A stretch of DNA of 44,707 nt from JBBDWZ01 sp050732575 (GTDB taxonomy: Bacteria; Gemmatimonadota; Gemmatimonadetes; Longimicrobiales; RSA9): the NCBI GenBank assembly GCA_050732575.1, contig JBOHRF010000013.1, forward strand, positions 1 to 44,707. Direction: 5' to 3'. Made by a program: the position numbers and the translations under genes. The notes below the pieces were generated by a model that had not been told where the DNA came from, searched no databases, and saw only the letters and a program-made list of their open reading frames with translations. Shown piece after piece: positions 25,600 to 35,179 of this stretch. Every line of letters starts with the position of its first letter. The first letter of the stretch is position 1.

Positions 25600-28044
25600 C
25601 TACGGGTCTCGGTCGGTGGTCTCGATGGCAATCACCCGCTCGTTATCGAGCACCACTTGCAGTGGACAGACCCACCGCTCGCCCTGCCGATGCAGATTCA
25701 GGGCCGCCGTCCGACCGTCCACCATTACGCGCCGGATGCCACTGGCCGCAATCCACGGCTCAAAGATCACCCGAATGGGCACCGTACCCGACAACGGCAC
25801 CAAGGCAAACGTGTGCCAACCGTCACGACGCGCGAATCGCACGGCGAATTGGCCATCACCAAGGCTCAGATTCTCGACCGCGAGGAAGGCCCAGTCGATG
25901 GGCACGGCAGGTCGCAGTTCGATACGGTGTCGTGCTGCATCGGGGAGCGCACCCAGCACACCGTTAACAAAGCGCAAGACTGTCTGCGAGGGCGATGTCT
26001 TTCCTACCGCGAGTGATGGTTGGAATTCGGTTGCGCCGATCCAGAACTCAGGCCAGGCAGTTTGGTCGCTGCTCTGGGGAGTCGCTCCTGCGTGATCGGC
26101 CAGTGTGCGCATGCGGCGGGCATCGCTGGCCTCGCCTATCGACTCAGCCGTGAATGCCAGCTCACGAAATACGATTGCGGCCGAGGCATGCAATGGTGGG
26201 TTGACCAGAGCACGCTGAAGGCGCTGCCAGTGGCTGCGCGCAAAGGACAGATCGGCGGTCCAGGCAAAGTAGCGGGCATAGAGGAAGGCGAGCAGCAATG
26301 AGGCTTCACTCCCGCTGTAGTGTGCGAAGCCGCTGGTGGAGCACGAAGACGGAACGAGTCCGGTGGGGCTTTGCTTGCCGAGCAGGAATTCGATGGTAGC
26401 CCGCGCAGCCTCGGATTCACCGAGGGCCAGAGTGGCCAGCCCGGTTTCCACGGAGGATCTGGTGGTGAAGGAGAAGGCATGTTCAGCAAAGTCGCTCGAA
26501 TCTCCGGGTGGGAGTGCCAGCGAGCGACCGACATTGGGCGACTCGACACATGCGCTTTCCAAACTGTGCAGCGCCCAGCGCCACGCGTCATTTACATGCT
26601 GGGCCGGCGTGCGAACCTGTAAGCGTTGCTGCTCCGTGCGCATGGCGCGCGCGCTTGCGCTGCGTACCAGCGTGCTGGGTGCATGCAGAACCCGGGCGGC
26701 GGGCAGCAGGCCGGGACCACCGGGACTGCTGCCCATCACCGCCAGTGTCAATGAATAGCCGTCTTGCAGATGCGTGCTGGCCCTAACGCGCAACTCGGGC
26801 GCACTGCCTTCCACCACGTCGATGAGCCAGTCGACTGCATGGTCGAAGCAATAGAAGGCGATGTCGCGCTCATCCGCCGCGTGCACCAACAGCCAGCGAT
26901 CGAGGGCGCTCCAGCGCAGCGGCCCGAGCATGCCAGGTGGGTAGGGCCCACTCACCTGCAAGTCGATGGTCCAGCTGAGTGCGAGCTCCGTTGACCGCAA
27001 CGCATGCCAGTGCCAAATCAAGCCGCCCAGTTCGTGGGGCAAGAAACATTGTTCGCGCAGTTGTTCGTTGGCCCGCTCGGCCGATGTCGTTGAAAGGGTG
27101 AATTCACGCGCGCTGAAATCGCGCACGGTCAGGTCCTTCACCACGCGCGTGGGATGGACCCAGAGCTCGCACACACCGCTGCGTGCCTGGCCGACAGCAA
27201 ACGCGCGCTTGCCCATCATGGTCAAAGGTGCGTCCGACTCCAGGTGAGACCGAACCGGAAGTCCGGCCAGATCAATGAGACCATCCTGCAAACGCGGAAT
27301 CAACGACGGTACTAACTGCGCATCATGAATCACGGAAATATTGCCCGGTGGAGGCCAGCCTATGACATCCGAACAGGTACCGCCAGCACAATACTCGAGT
27401 GCATTGAGCAGCAGACGGTCCAACACATTCTGCAGATCGACATGGTGATCGGTTAGTCTCGGCTTCTCGGTGTCCTCATCGTGAGAAAAAGGCAGATGCA
27501 GGCCGAGCGCGAGAGTGATGCCGCCGATGGGGGCTTGCAATTCCCAGATCGTGGCGCGTCGTGCATCGAGCTGCATGCCGGTGCGAGTCACGCCGATTAC
27601 GCGCGCGCGCTGCGGCCAGATGCCATCGCAATAGGAGACAGATGTGAAGCGCTCACCCGGGCGCGGTTGCCATAACAACGCGCCACCCGGTAACCCGGCA
27701 AACAGGGGATGCGTTCGGAAAGCCGCAACGCCAACCGGCTCATGCGCGGATGACGAACGTGCCGGGGGCCAGACCTGTTGAGCCACATCATTGGGTGCAC
27801 ACGGTTCCCAACCCCAAAGGCTGGGCAGGCGCGCGGCGCCGCCCGTGCACAGGATCCCGCACGGGCGGCGTGGTGGTTCGATGGATACAGGCGGGTCGGT
27901 GGTGCTGCTGTGATACCAGATGACATCGGCCGAAGCGAAGTCGGCACTGGCGATGTGGGCGCGCTCGAGCCAGCGCGCAACGGCCTGCCCGGCCGCGCGA
28001 TCGAGCGCGATCAGGCAGACGCGGCGTTGCGCTCCCGGCCTCAT
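25600..28044 (-). CDS. Six-hairpin glycosidase-like protein
   Basis: This 814-residue protein has no clear signal peptide. The first 225 residues resemble a ThuA-like or glutamine-amidotransferase-like sandwich (ADVIWYHSSTTD; ends in a helix LLLNALEYCAGG). The central part (about 230-470) is beta-rich. From about 480 to 720 there is an (alpha/alpha)6 pattern: FSFTTRSSVETGLATLAL, FLLGKQSPTGLVPSS, then YSGSEASLLLAFLYARYFAWT and a final RFVNGVLGALPDA. This order is common in glycoside hydrolases that act on oligosaccharides. A beta domain closes the protein. I cannot name a substrate or GH family. It is divergent from the DUF1207 gene. Confidence 0.65.
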   Translation of the reverse strand: MRPGAQRRVCLIALDRAAGQAVARWLERAHIASADFASADVIWYHSSTTDPPVSIEPPRRPCGILCTGGAARLPSLWGWEPCAPNDVAQQVWPPARSSSAHEPVGVAAFRTHPLFAGLPGGALLWQPRPGERFTSVSYCDGIWPQRARVIGVTRTGMQLDARRATIWELQAPIGGITLALGLHLPFSHDEDTEKPRLTDHHVDLQNVLDRLLLNALEYCAGGTCSDVIGWPPPGNISVIHDAQLVPSLIPRLQDGLIDLAGLPVRSHLESDAPLTMMGKRAFAVGQARSGVCELWVHPTRVVKDLTVRDFSAREFTLSTTSAERANEQLREQCFLPHELGGLIWHWHALRSTELALSWTIDLQVSGPYPPGMLGPLRWSALDRWLLVHAADERDIAFYCFDHAVDWLIDVVEGSAPELRVRASTHLQDGYSLTLAVMGSSPGGPGLLPAARVLHAPSTLVRSASARAMRTEQQRLQVRTPAQHVNDAWRWALHSLESACVESPNVGRSLALPPGDSSDFAEHAFSFTTRSSVETGLATLALGESEAARATIEFLLGKQSPTGLVPSSCSTSGFAHYSGSEASLLLAFLYARYFAWTADLSFARSHWQRLQRALVNPPLHASAAIVFRELAFTAESIGEASDARRMRTLADHAGATPQSSDQTAWPEFWIGATEFQPSLAVGKTSPSQTVLRFVNGVLGALPDAARHRIELRPAVPIDWAFLAVENLSLGDGQFAVRFARRDGWHTFALVPLSGTVPIRVIFEPWIAASGIRRVMVDGRTAALNLHRQGERWVCPLQVVLDNERVIAIETTDRDP

Positions 28045-28177
28045 TTCGTCACTCCCCGTCTGGAATCAGGCAGGGACCGCGGCTCGACCGTGCATGCCCG
28101 CGCTCCATGCTGTAGTTTCGCACAACTTATTTGCCGAACAAGGAACAAGCCAAACTGCCGGAGGTCAACGCTCGCGC

Positions 28178-29113
28178 ATGAACGTGTTTCGACTGCTAGC
28201 GCGCACGGTGGTGCAGGCAATGATTTTGTGTTGCATGCTGCCCGCACTGGTGCGGGCTCAGGACGATGGGATTCGGCGGTTCCTGCCGCTGGTTCACTTT
28301 TTCTCGCCGCCCGTAGCCGACCCACTCGAGCCGCGCCTCAGCGTAGGACTGCTGCAGACTAATCTGTTCCGCGTTGCTGCGGACGGTCGCGAGCGTATCC
28401 GTCCATTTTTCATTCCCGATCCCGAGGATGCGGCATCCGATGTAGATGCCGTGGCCTCGATTGGCGGCACGTTGCCGATTTGGCTGGTCTCGGGCCGACC
28501 TGATGGTGATGGCGTGCTGGTGTCGTTTCAGGGCGGCGTGATTTCCCGTTTTCGCATCGAGTATCCCACACGTGAAGACGTGGGTCAGGACTGGCTGGTC
28601 GGCATGCCTATCGAGATGCGCAACGGCAAATGGTCCGGCCGTGTGCGCATCATGCACCGCAGTTCGCATCTGGGCGATGAGTTGGTGGAGACGACCGGGG
28701 CAGCACGCATCGAGGTAGGCGGCGAGTTCATTGACTTCCTGGCTGCATACTCGTTCCGCCCGCACACGCGCGCCTACGGCGGCGCGGCCTGGACGTTCCG
28801 CAGCTACACGGACAAGACGGCCGTGCTGCTGGCCAGCCAGGGCAACGACCGAATCGCCCTGCAGGCGGGCGCAGAGAGCGCCAGCTATCCGTGGGTGGAT
28901 GGACACCTGGGTTGGGTGGCGGGTATCGACTGGCGCCGTGCGGATCGCACCGATTGGGACGATTCGCTTGCCCTGGCAGCCGGTCTGACCGTGCGTTCCA
29001 ACGGCAGGGTTGCTCGATTCCTGCTCCGCTACTTCACGGGCGCCTCGCTGCTCGAGCAATTCTTCCTCACCCCGGAAAACTACTGGAGCATCGAGCTGGG
29101 ATTCGATTTCTAA
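28178..29113 (+). CDS. DUF1207 family outer-membrane protein
   Basis: This 311-residue protein has an N-terminal signal (AMILCCMLPALVRAQDD) and then the DUF1207 pattern RFLPLVHFFSPPVADPLEPR. The remainder is beta-strand-rich with alternating hydrophobic residues and ends in an aromatic residue (GFDF), typical of outer-membrane barrels. Its biological role is unknown. ATG 28178 has GGAGGT about 12 bases upstream, a slightly long spacing. It is 55 bases before galactokinase, on the same strand. Confidence 0.8.
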   Translation: MNVFRLLARTVVQAMILCCMLPALVRAQDDGIRRFLPLVHFFSPPVADPLEPRLSVGLLQTNLFRVAADGRERIRPFFIPDPEDAASDVDAVASIGGTLPIWLVSGRPDGDGVLVSFQGGVISRFRIEYPTREDVGQDWLVGMPIEMRNGKWSGRVRIMHRSSHLGDELVETTGAARIEVGGEFIDFLAAYSFRPHTRAYGGAAWTFRSYTDKTAVLLASQGNDRIALQAGAESASYPWVDGHLGWVAGIDWRRADRTDWDDSLALAAGLTVRSNGRVARFLLRYFTGASLLEQFFLTPENYWSIELGFDF

Positions 29114-29168
29114 TGAGAGCTCCCGGCTCTCCTGTCGTTTTCTTTACCCGAACGGAGTATTTGGGCGC

Positions 29169-30275
29169 GTGTCCACTCTTTCATTGAGCAGCGCGCCGGC
29201 CGCACGAGAGCGCGCGGAAGCGGCGTTCTACGATCGTTTTGGGAGTGTACCCGAGGCCATGGCCAGAGCGCCGGGTCGAGTCAACCTGATCGGCGAACAT
29301 GTCGACTACAATGATGGTTTGGTTTTGCCTATCGCGCTCGATCTGGATGTCGTGGTATGTGCACGTCGACGGCACGATCGCGCGCTGCACGTGACATCGC
29401 TCGAGCACGACCAGATCGGAATCGTCAAGCTGGGATCTTCCGAACGACCCGTCGGCTGGATCGCGTATGTGGCCGGCCTTGCCACCTTGCTCGAGGTGCA
29501 GCAGGGCGCCGATCTGCTGGTGGCCAGTGATGTGCCGCCCGGCGCAGGTCTCGCCTCTTCGGCCGCATTCGAAGTGGCGGTGGCGCTCTCCTTGCTCGCC
29601 CTCGAGCGTCGTTCCTACCCTCCGGAAATCCTGGCTCAGTTATGCCGTCGCGCAGAGCAGGAGTGGGTGGGCGTGCAGTGTGGCATCATGGACCAGTACG
29701 CGTCGCTGTGCTGTCGCCAGGGACATGCGCTGCTCCTGGACTGCCGGAGCCTCGAATTCCAGCAGGTACCGATACCTGAGACGATACGATTCGCTATCAC
29801 TGACTGCGGTGCAAAACGCGAGCTGGCCGCTTCCGCCTATAACGATCGCGTAAAGGAGTGTCGTGAGGCAGCTCGACAGCTGGGCCTCACAGCGCTGCGC
29901 GATGCCGTGGGCCTTGCCGCCATCAACACGTTGCCCGCGCCTCTGGACAAACGTGCGCGGCACGTGACCAGCGAGATCGAACGGACACGAACGATGGCTG
30001 CGGCGCTGCGCGCCGGCGATCCAAGCCAATGCGGTGCGCTCATGAATGCCTCACACGATTCGCTGCGTGGCGACTACGAGGTATCGTCTGCTGCGCTCGA
30101 TACACTGGTGGAAAAGGCACGCTCAGTGCCCGGCGTTCTGGGCGCCCGACTCACGGGCGCCGGCTTTGGCGGTCACGCACTTGCCATGGGCGCACCATTC
30201 GCATTGCGGCGCCTGCGCAGGGAGTGGACGGCCATGCGCGCCATTAGCGCGGAGGGTGGAGCGGAAAGCTTTTGA
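29169..30275 (+). CDS. galK: Galactokinase
   Basis: This 368-residue GHMP kinase phosphorylates galactose at C1 in the Leloir pathway. The galactokinase signature GRVNLIGEHVDYNDG (about residues 36-50), the ATP-binding PPGAGLASSAA (about 121-131) and the C-terminal LTGAGFGGHAL are all present. I chose GTG 29169 because it gives a normal N-terminus; the upstream open frame is unrelated. No galT or galE is in the window. The neighbouring DUF1207 gene has no obvious sugar role. A long inverted repeat starts six bases after the stop. Confidence 0.93.
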   Translation: MSTLSLSSAPAARERAEAAFYDRFGSVPEAMARAPGRVNLIGEHVDYNDGLVLPIALDLDVVVCARRRHDRALHVTSLEHDQIGIVKLGSSERPVGWIAYVAGLATLLEVQQGADLLVASDVPPGAGLASSAAFEVAVALSLLALERRSYPPEILAQLCRRAEQEWVGVQCGIMDQYASLCCRQGHALLLDCRSLEFQQVPIPETIRFAITDCGAKRELAASAYNDRVKECREAARQLGLTALRDAVGLAAINTLPAPLDKRARHVTSEIERTRTMAAALRAGDPSQCGALMNASHDSLRGDYEVSSAALDTLVEKARSVPGVLGARLTGAGFGGHALAMGAPFALRRLRREWTAMRAISAEGGAESF

Positions 30276-30280
30276 ACGAC

Positions 30281-30484
30281 GGATGAACCGGATGATTCGG
30301 ATGAACCGGATGATGCGGGTAAAACCGGTTGACTTCACCTTGTAAGGCGTTTCTCGAGATCGAGGCGTGTTCCACGCGCACCAACTTCCCGTTGATACCC
30401 GTTTCCATCCAGTTACCCGGCGTTCGCCGACTTACCCCGATTCACCCCGATCTATCCGGTTCATCCGAATCATCCGGTTCATCC
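30281..30484. repeat. 31-bp perfect inverted repeat made of 9-base units, between convergent genes
   Basis: Bases 30281-30311 (starting GGATGAACCGGATGATTCGG) are the exact reverse complement of 30454-30484, with 142 bases between. Each arm is built from 9-base steps of GGATGAACC or GGATGATTC type, and the right side continues with more copies to about 30508. It fills most of the gap between galK and the GWxTD-type gene, which converge here. It could end or stabilise both transcripts. Confidence 0.85.
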
Positions 30485-30509
30485 GAATCATCCGAATCAT
30501 CCGAATCAC

Positions 30510-32744
30510 CTAGGGTACTCGAAACAATCGCGACCGGCGCGCGGTTTGTCCGGTTTCGTTGTCACGAACAATAACGGTCATGCGATAGCGGCCTTTGCGC
30601 AGCAGCTCCTCAATACGGCGGAGCTCGGGCAGCGTGCCATCGGGCCGGGCGGTCGACTCGCCGCTGAACTTGATGCGCAGGTCACTACTGGCGCCGAACA
30701 AGTTGCGCAAATGGTCGCCGGCGCCTTTGTCCAGGCGCTCGATCACGACCTCCGTGGTATAGGCACGGCCGGCGGGCAGGTTGTAAATCTCGTAGTAGAG
30801 GTCGAACGAACCGGTTGGGAACTGGCTGGTCGGCACCAGCGTGAGCATCACCTCGCCGCGGCGCCATCCGGCCGATCGATTGGTCTGACCGAGCGCAATG
30901 TCGCTGATCATGAGCTCGCGGCCGCTGTAATCCGGGATGGGGAAAGGGCCGCCGTACAGTTGGCCAATGCCGGGCGCAGTGGGATCGGTCATGATCACAC
31001 GCTGGAGTGTACTGCCCGAAGGCGGTACCTGGACCTCCAGATGCGTGCGCAAGAGATCTTCATCGCTGAGCGCCCTGGACAAACGTACGGTAGCCGAATC
31101 GTCGGTCCGGGAAACCGTGCCCAGTGCAGTATCGGCCAGGATCAGCGAAACATCGAAGCGATAGTGTACGCCCTGGTCATCCACGTTTTTTTCCAGCTTG
31201 GTAGCGGGCACGGCAAAGGCAGCCACCACAGCGGTCCGACCGGGCTGGCCACGGAACGTGTAGAGATCGTAGAAGAACGGCAGATCGCGCGTGAATCGTG
31301 GATAGTGAGAGTCGCTTTCCAGCGCTTCGTAATAGAGCTCGCGCAGGGAGGCGCTGTACAACGCAGTAGAGCCCGGATCACACTTGCGCATGCTGAGCAG
31401 GCCGAGGCGAGAATCGTGTTGCACGCGATCCCGCAGGAAGTCATCGGCGCAGGGTATGTAGTAGGGCAAGGAGTAGCCGCCGCGTGCATACACGAAGTGG
31501 AACATCCGGAACGAGCCGTCGGGCAGCCAGTACAGCCAGGATTGACTGTCATTCTCACTGGCTGTCATTGAGCCGATGACTTCATCGGGCCGGCCGTGGC
31601 GCAGGTAGATCTCGCCACGATCATCGAAGCGTGACCGTTTGTGCGCCGGCTGCCAACGCAATTCGTTTCGCTCGGGCGCGCCATAGAGGGCGAGGCGCCG
31701 ATAATGCTGCTCGGCGTAGGGCAGCCGCCGGTAGTGCTCGGCCACTCGTTCGGCCACGGTGACACCGCCCAGCGCCGCGCGCTGGTTCCAGAACTTCAGC
31801 AACAGTTCACGGCGCGTTTCCAGGTTGCCCGATTGCCAGCGTGACTGCTCTTTAGGCTCGGCAATGGGCAAAACATCGTCGTAGTAGCTATCCAACTCGT
31901 CGGCGTTGGCTACACGCAGACCATCGAAGTAAAACCGCGCACCCTCCTGCTCGCGACCGGCGACCCGCAGTCGGGCCACTCCGGCAGCCTTGCGTGCGTC
32001 GGCGCGTGCCGGCCCTGCCTCCAGGGCTCGGTCGGCCAGCGTGATGGCGGAGTCAAGATCTCCGAGTGCTGCCTGCACGAGAGAGAGCATGGCCAGCTCT
32101 TCGGGCAAGGCCTGTTGCCGGCCATCCAGGTCGCGCAGCGCGCGCTCTGCTTCCTTCAGCCAATCAGGGTTTTGCGCGTCCAGGGCGAGTGCGGCCAATT
32201 CGCGAGCGGCGCGATTGACGGGGGGGACTGTTTGTAGCGCAGCATTGAATGCCTGGCGCGCACGCGAACGCGCGTCACGCCCAAAGAATCGGCGGGTCAC
32301 GTCATCGACCACGAATCGACCCACATTTCCGCCCTCATTGAGTGGCCTGGCCGATGGACTTGAAACCAGGCTCAGGCCCAGTCCGAACTGTGCCCAACCC
32401 AACTGTGGATCACGAGAAACTGCGGCTTCAAACGAGCCGGCGGCTCGCTTGCTGACGGTTGCGTCATCGGTGAGCTGATACAACCGAAGGGCAATCAGAC
32501 CGTGCTGGACGTGCTGGGCGGCGGGTGCATTGCGAGCCGGTCGGCGATGCTGCTCGAGGTGTCGGACCTCGTGCACGTCGCTCAAACGATTGAGCGAGTC
32601 ACGCAATGCGCTGAAGTCCGAGCTCTGCGCATACGCCGGGCTCACCACAACAGCCATCACCAGCAGAAGCGGAGAGAAGCCTCGCGGCATCATGAGCGAC
32701 GCAGGTAGGAGCTTGCCGGCCGGGGTGGCCGCCTCGACTCTCAT
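30510..32744 (-). CDS. GWxTD-type exported protein with TPR-like N-terminus
   Basis: This 744-residue exported protein has a signal segment GFSPLLLVMAVVVSPAYAQ that ends near residue 40. Residues of about 70-280 form helical pairs resembling TPR repeats (RAAGSFEAAVSRDPQLGWAQFGLGL). Around residues 369-387 it has RFDDRGEIYLRHGRPDEV, which matches the conserved core of GWxTD domains except that the GWxTD letters themselves read SRFDD. The rest is beta-rich. GWxTD proteins are known mainly from Gemmatimonadota, Acidobacteriota and Bacteroidota and have no assigned function. ATG 32744 has only a weak AGG upstream. ATG 32693 or 32690 gives a more usual signal peptide but lacks a ribosome binding site. 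Confidence 0.78.
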   Translation of the reverse strand: MRVEAATPAGKLLPASLMMPRGFSPLLLVMAVVVSPAYAQSSDFSALRDSLNRLSDVHEVRHLEQHRRPARNAPAAQHVQHGLIALRLYQLTDDATVSKRAAGSFEAAVSRDPQLGWAQFGLGLSLVSSPSARPLNEGGNVGRFVVDDVTRRFFGRDARSRARQAFNAALQTVPPVNRAARELAALALDAQNPDWLKEAERALRDLDGRQQALPEELAMLSLVQAALGDLDSAITLADRALEAGPARADARKAAGVARLRVAGREQEGARFYFDGLRVANADELDSYYDDVLPIAEPKEQSRWQSGNLETRRELLLKFWNQRAALGGVTVAERVAEHYRRLPYAEQHYRRLALYGAPERNELRWQPAHKRSRFDDRGEIYLRHGRPDEVIGSMTASENDSQSWLYWLPDGSFRMFHFVYARGGYSLPYYIPCADDFLRDRVQHDSRLGLLSMRKCDPGSTALYSASLRELYYEALESDSHYPRFTRDLPFFYDLYTFRGQPGRTAVVAAFAVPATKLEKNVDDQGVHYRFDVSLILADTALGTVSRTDDSATVRLSRALSDEDLLRTHLEVQVPPSGSTLQRVIMTDPTAPGIGQLYGGPFPIPDYSGRELMISDIALGQTNRSAGWRRGEVMLTLVPTSQFPTGSFDLYYEIYNLPAGRAYTTEVVIERLDKGAGDHLRNLFGASSDLRIKFSGESTARPDGTLPELRRIEELLRKGRYRMTVIVRDNETGQTARRSRLFRVP

Positions 32745-32833
32745 AGTATCGCCTGAATCTTTATCCCGTTCCAGAGGGGTATCGACACCGAGTATACTAA
32801 CCTAGACCTCCCGTAACTGGTGGAGCCACTCAC

Positions 32834-33271
32834 TTGTCCGACCTCATTGTCAGCCTCACGGCAGCCACCGCAACCCGCATTCTGCATGCTCGGTCCGGCG
32901 CCGTCATCGAATCAGCCATGGCGCCGGAGTTTGGTGGGCCGGGAGGCGCCTTCTCGTCTACCGATTTGTTGGCCGCCGCACTGGGTTCCTGCATAGCCAC
33001 CAGTTTGGGTCCGGTGGCCGAACGGCACGGAATCCCCCTCGACTCGCTCCAGCTTGTGGTCCGCAAGGAGCTGGGCCAACAGCCGCGTAGAGTCACTCGG
33101 CTGGTCATAGAGGTGCGCTGCACCCGTCCCATCAGCGGCGACGTGCTGGCCCGGCTGGAGCGCGCCACCGAAAGCTGCACAGTGTCCCGCAGTCTCCACC
33201 CCGATCTGGACGTCCCGATTTGTTTTGTCCTCCCCGATACGCCCGTCACGCCCGATCCGCCCGTCGAATAG
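32834..33271 (+). CDS. OsmC/Ohr family protein
   Basis: This 145-residue protein has the OsmC pattern: two conserved cysteines, C53 in LLAAALGSCIATS and C115 in ATESCTVSRSL, which reduce organic or fatty-acid hydroperoxides, and PEFGGPGGAFSSTDLL before the first. The C-terminal end TPVTPDPPVE is an extra low-complexity tail. It starts with TTG at 32834. The gene before it is divergent. An AGTATACT palindrome at 32791-32798 could hold a -10 on either strand. It is 55 bases from the serine operon and may be cotranscribed with it. Confidence 0.85.
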   Translation: MSDLIVSLTAATATRILHARSGAVIESAMAPEFGGPGGAFSSTDLLAAALGSCIATSLGPVAERHGIPLDSLQLVVRKELGQQPRRVTRLVIEVRCTRPISGDVLARLERATESCTVSRSLHPDLDVPICFVLPDTPVTPDPPVE

Positions 33272-33326
33272 ACGACCCCGCAACTCGGCTTGCCGGCCAC
33301 TTTTAAGGCTTCGATCTTTAACCAGC

Positions 33327-34055
33327 ATGCGAGCCCGCGAGCGGTTTGGCACTGTTATCTTCGATTGCGACGCGACGTTATCCGAGATCGAGGGCATCAA
33401 AGAACTGGGCCGGGAGCACCGGATCGAGATCGAAGCCCTGACGGAAGCGGCCATGAGCGGCCAGTTGCCGTTGGAAGATGTGTATGGCCGGCGACTCGGT
33501 TTAGCGAGGCCAAGCCGCGCGCGCGTGGACGAGGTGGGGTACCAGTACGTCGATCGGCTGGTGCCGGACGCTCGGGACGTCGTGCGCGCTTTGCAGGTGG
33601 CCGGGGTAGATGTTCGGATCGTTAGTACTGGCGTACTGCCCGCGGTTCTGATTCTGGCAAGAGCACTGGATCTGCCCCCGGATCGCGTGGCGGCCGTGGG
33701 CCTGGAGTTCTCAGACGACGGGTCCTTCCGCGACTTCGATCATGCTTCGCCGCTGCCCATGTCGGGCGGGAAGGTCCGCGCCATCCGCGAATGGGGCCGT
33801 GCCCTGCGCCGGCCAGTCATGATGGTTGGGGACGGGGCTACCGATCTGGAGACGCGGCCGGTCGTTGATCTATTCGTAGCATTCGCAGGGGTGTCCGCGC
33901 GGCCCGCGGTCATGGCGGCAGCGGACGTGGTCATACGCCAGCGATCGCTGGCGCCAGTGCTGCCGCTCGCGCTCGAGCGTGCACCCGATAGTGAGCCTGC
34001 ACGTTCCGTATATGAGCGCGGGCTCGTCATGTTGAACTTGAATCCATCGAGCTAA
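33327..34055 (+). CDS. serB: HAD-family phosphatase, probable phosphoserine phosphatase
   Basis: This 242-residue HAD hydrolase has the nucleophile motif FDCDATL (D13, D15), motif II IVSTG (about 95), the Lys motif GGKVRA and the metal motif VGDGATD (about 168-174). The size and cap fit the SerB-type group. It would release serine from phosphoserine, the last step of serine synthesis. Its place at the head of an operon with an aminotransferase and SerA supports that over other HAD functions. Its stop overlaps the next start (TAATG). ATG 33327 gives the correct N-terminus; the open frame upstream is unrelated. Confidence 0.82.
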   Translation: MRARERFGTVIFDCDATLSEIEGIKELGREHRIEIEALTEAAMSGQLPLEDVYGRRLGLARPSRARVDEVGYQYVDRLVPDARDVVRALQVAGVDVRIVSTGVLPAVLILARALDLPPDRVAAVGLEFSDDGSFRDFDHASPLPMSGGKVRAIREWGRALRRPVMMVGDGATDLETRPVVDLFVAFAGVSARPAVMAAADVVIRQRSLAPVLPLALERAPDSEPARSVYERGLVMLNLNPSS

Positions 34056-35179
34056 TGCCAAAAGTGAAGAAGCTGACGCCCAAGGCGAAGAAGAAGACAT
34101 TCGGCCGGTTTTTCCTGCCGGGTCCCACTGAGGTCCGGCCTGAGATCCTGGAAGCGATGACGCAGCCCATGATCGGGCATCGCGTGGCTGAAATGGAAGC
34201 GCTGATCGGCCAGATCCAGCCCGGTCTGCGCGCCGTATTCCGTACCAGTCGCCCGGTCTACCTCTCGGCGTCATCGGCGACTGGACTCATGGAAGCAGCC
34301 GTGCGCAACGGCGCGCGCCGACGCGTGTTGTGCCTGGTGAATGGTGCTTTCAGCGAGCGGTTCTACAAAATCGCGCTGGCATCAGGACTGCAGGCCGATC
34401 CGCTCGAAGTGGAATGGGGCGCCATCCACACACCCGACCTGGTGTCCAATGCTCTGCGGCGCGGCATCTATGATGCCGTGACGGTCGTGCATTCGGAGAC
34501 TTCGACGGGCGCGCTCAATCCCATCCAGGATCTGGCCCAGGTGACGCGTGCAGCCGGCGATGTTGCACTCCTGGTCGACAGTGTTTCGAGTCTGGCCGGT
34601 GCGCCGTTGGAAACGGACGCGTGGGGCATCGATTTTGTCCTGACCGGTTCACAGAAGTCGTTTGCGCTTCCGCCAGGTTTGGCCTTTGGTGTAGCCCAGG
34701 CCAACATGCTGGAGCGCGCAAAGAGCAAGACCGACCGCGGCATCTATTTCGATTTCATCGAGTTCGAGAAGAACATCCTGAACAACCAGACGCCCAACAC
34801 ACCCGCCGTATCGCTGCTCTACGCGCTTTCTGCGCAGCTCGACTACATACGCGCCGAAACCATCGAAGGTCGTTGGGCCCGGCATCAGGCCATGGCCGAA
34901 CGTACCTATGAATGGGTCGATGAGATGGAGGCGACCGGTTTTCCCATGGAGATCCTGGCGCCGGTGGGCCACCGCTCGCCGACCGTGACCTGTATCCGGG
35001 CGCCCAAAGGCTGGAGCGGTCCGCGCATAGCGGCAGAATTGAAAACGCGCGGCTTTCAGATCGCCACCGGTTATGGCCGCCTGAAAAATGACAGCTTCCG
35101 CATCGGCCACATGGGCGATCACACGGTAAGCGAATTGGACGATCTGCTGGGCGCATTGTCCGAAATTCTTCTGGCATGA
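34055..35179 (+). CDS. Class V aminotransferase, probable phosphoserine aminotransferase
   Basis: This 374-residue pyridoxal-phosphate enzyme belongs to the COG0075-like group of serine-glyoxylate and related aminotransferases. It has FLPGPTEVRPEIL near the start, HSETSTGALNP for cofactor contact and the Schiff-base lysine in LTGSQKSFALPPGL (about residue 205). Between a SerB-like phosphatase and SerA it most likely acts as phosphoserine aminotransferase, the middle step, as some members of this group do in place of classical SerC. The N-terminus is lysine-rich (PKVKKLTPKAKKK). Start and stop overlap both neighbours. Confidence 0.85.
   Translation: MPKVKKLTPKAKKKTFGRFFLPGPTEVRPEILEAMTQPMIGHRVAEMEALIGQIQPGLRAVFRTSRPVYLSASSATGLMEAAVRNGARRRVLCLVNGAFSERFYKIALASGLQADPLEVEWGAIHTPDLVSNALRRGIYDAVTVVHSETSTGALNPIQDLAQVTRAAGDVALLVDSVSSLAGAPLETDAWGIDFVLTGSQKSFALPPGLAFGVAQANMLERAKSKTDRGIYFDFIEFEKNILNNQTPNTPAVSLLYALSAQLDYIRAETIEGRWARHQAMAERTYEWVDEMEATGFPMEILAPVGHRSPTVTCIRAPKGWSGPRIAAELKTRGFQIATGYGRLKNDSFRIGHMGDHTVSELDDLLGALSEILLA

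Noticed and set aside
32791..32798. AGTATACT palindrome as a bidirectional promoter -10 between the GWxTD-type and OsmC-like genes
   Set aside because: No acceptable -35 sequence lies 16-18 bases away on either strand, so I do not list it as a promoter.
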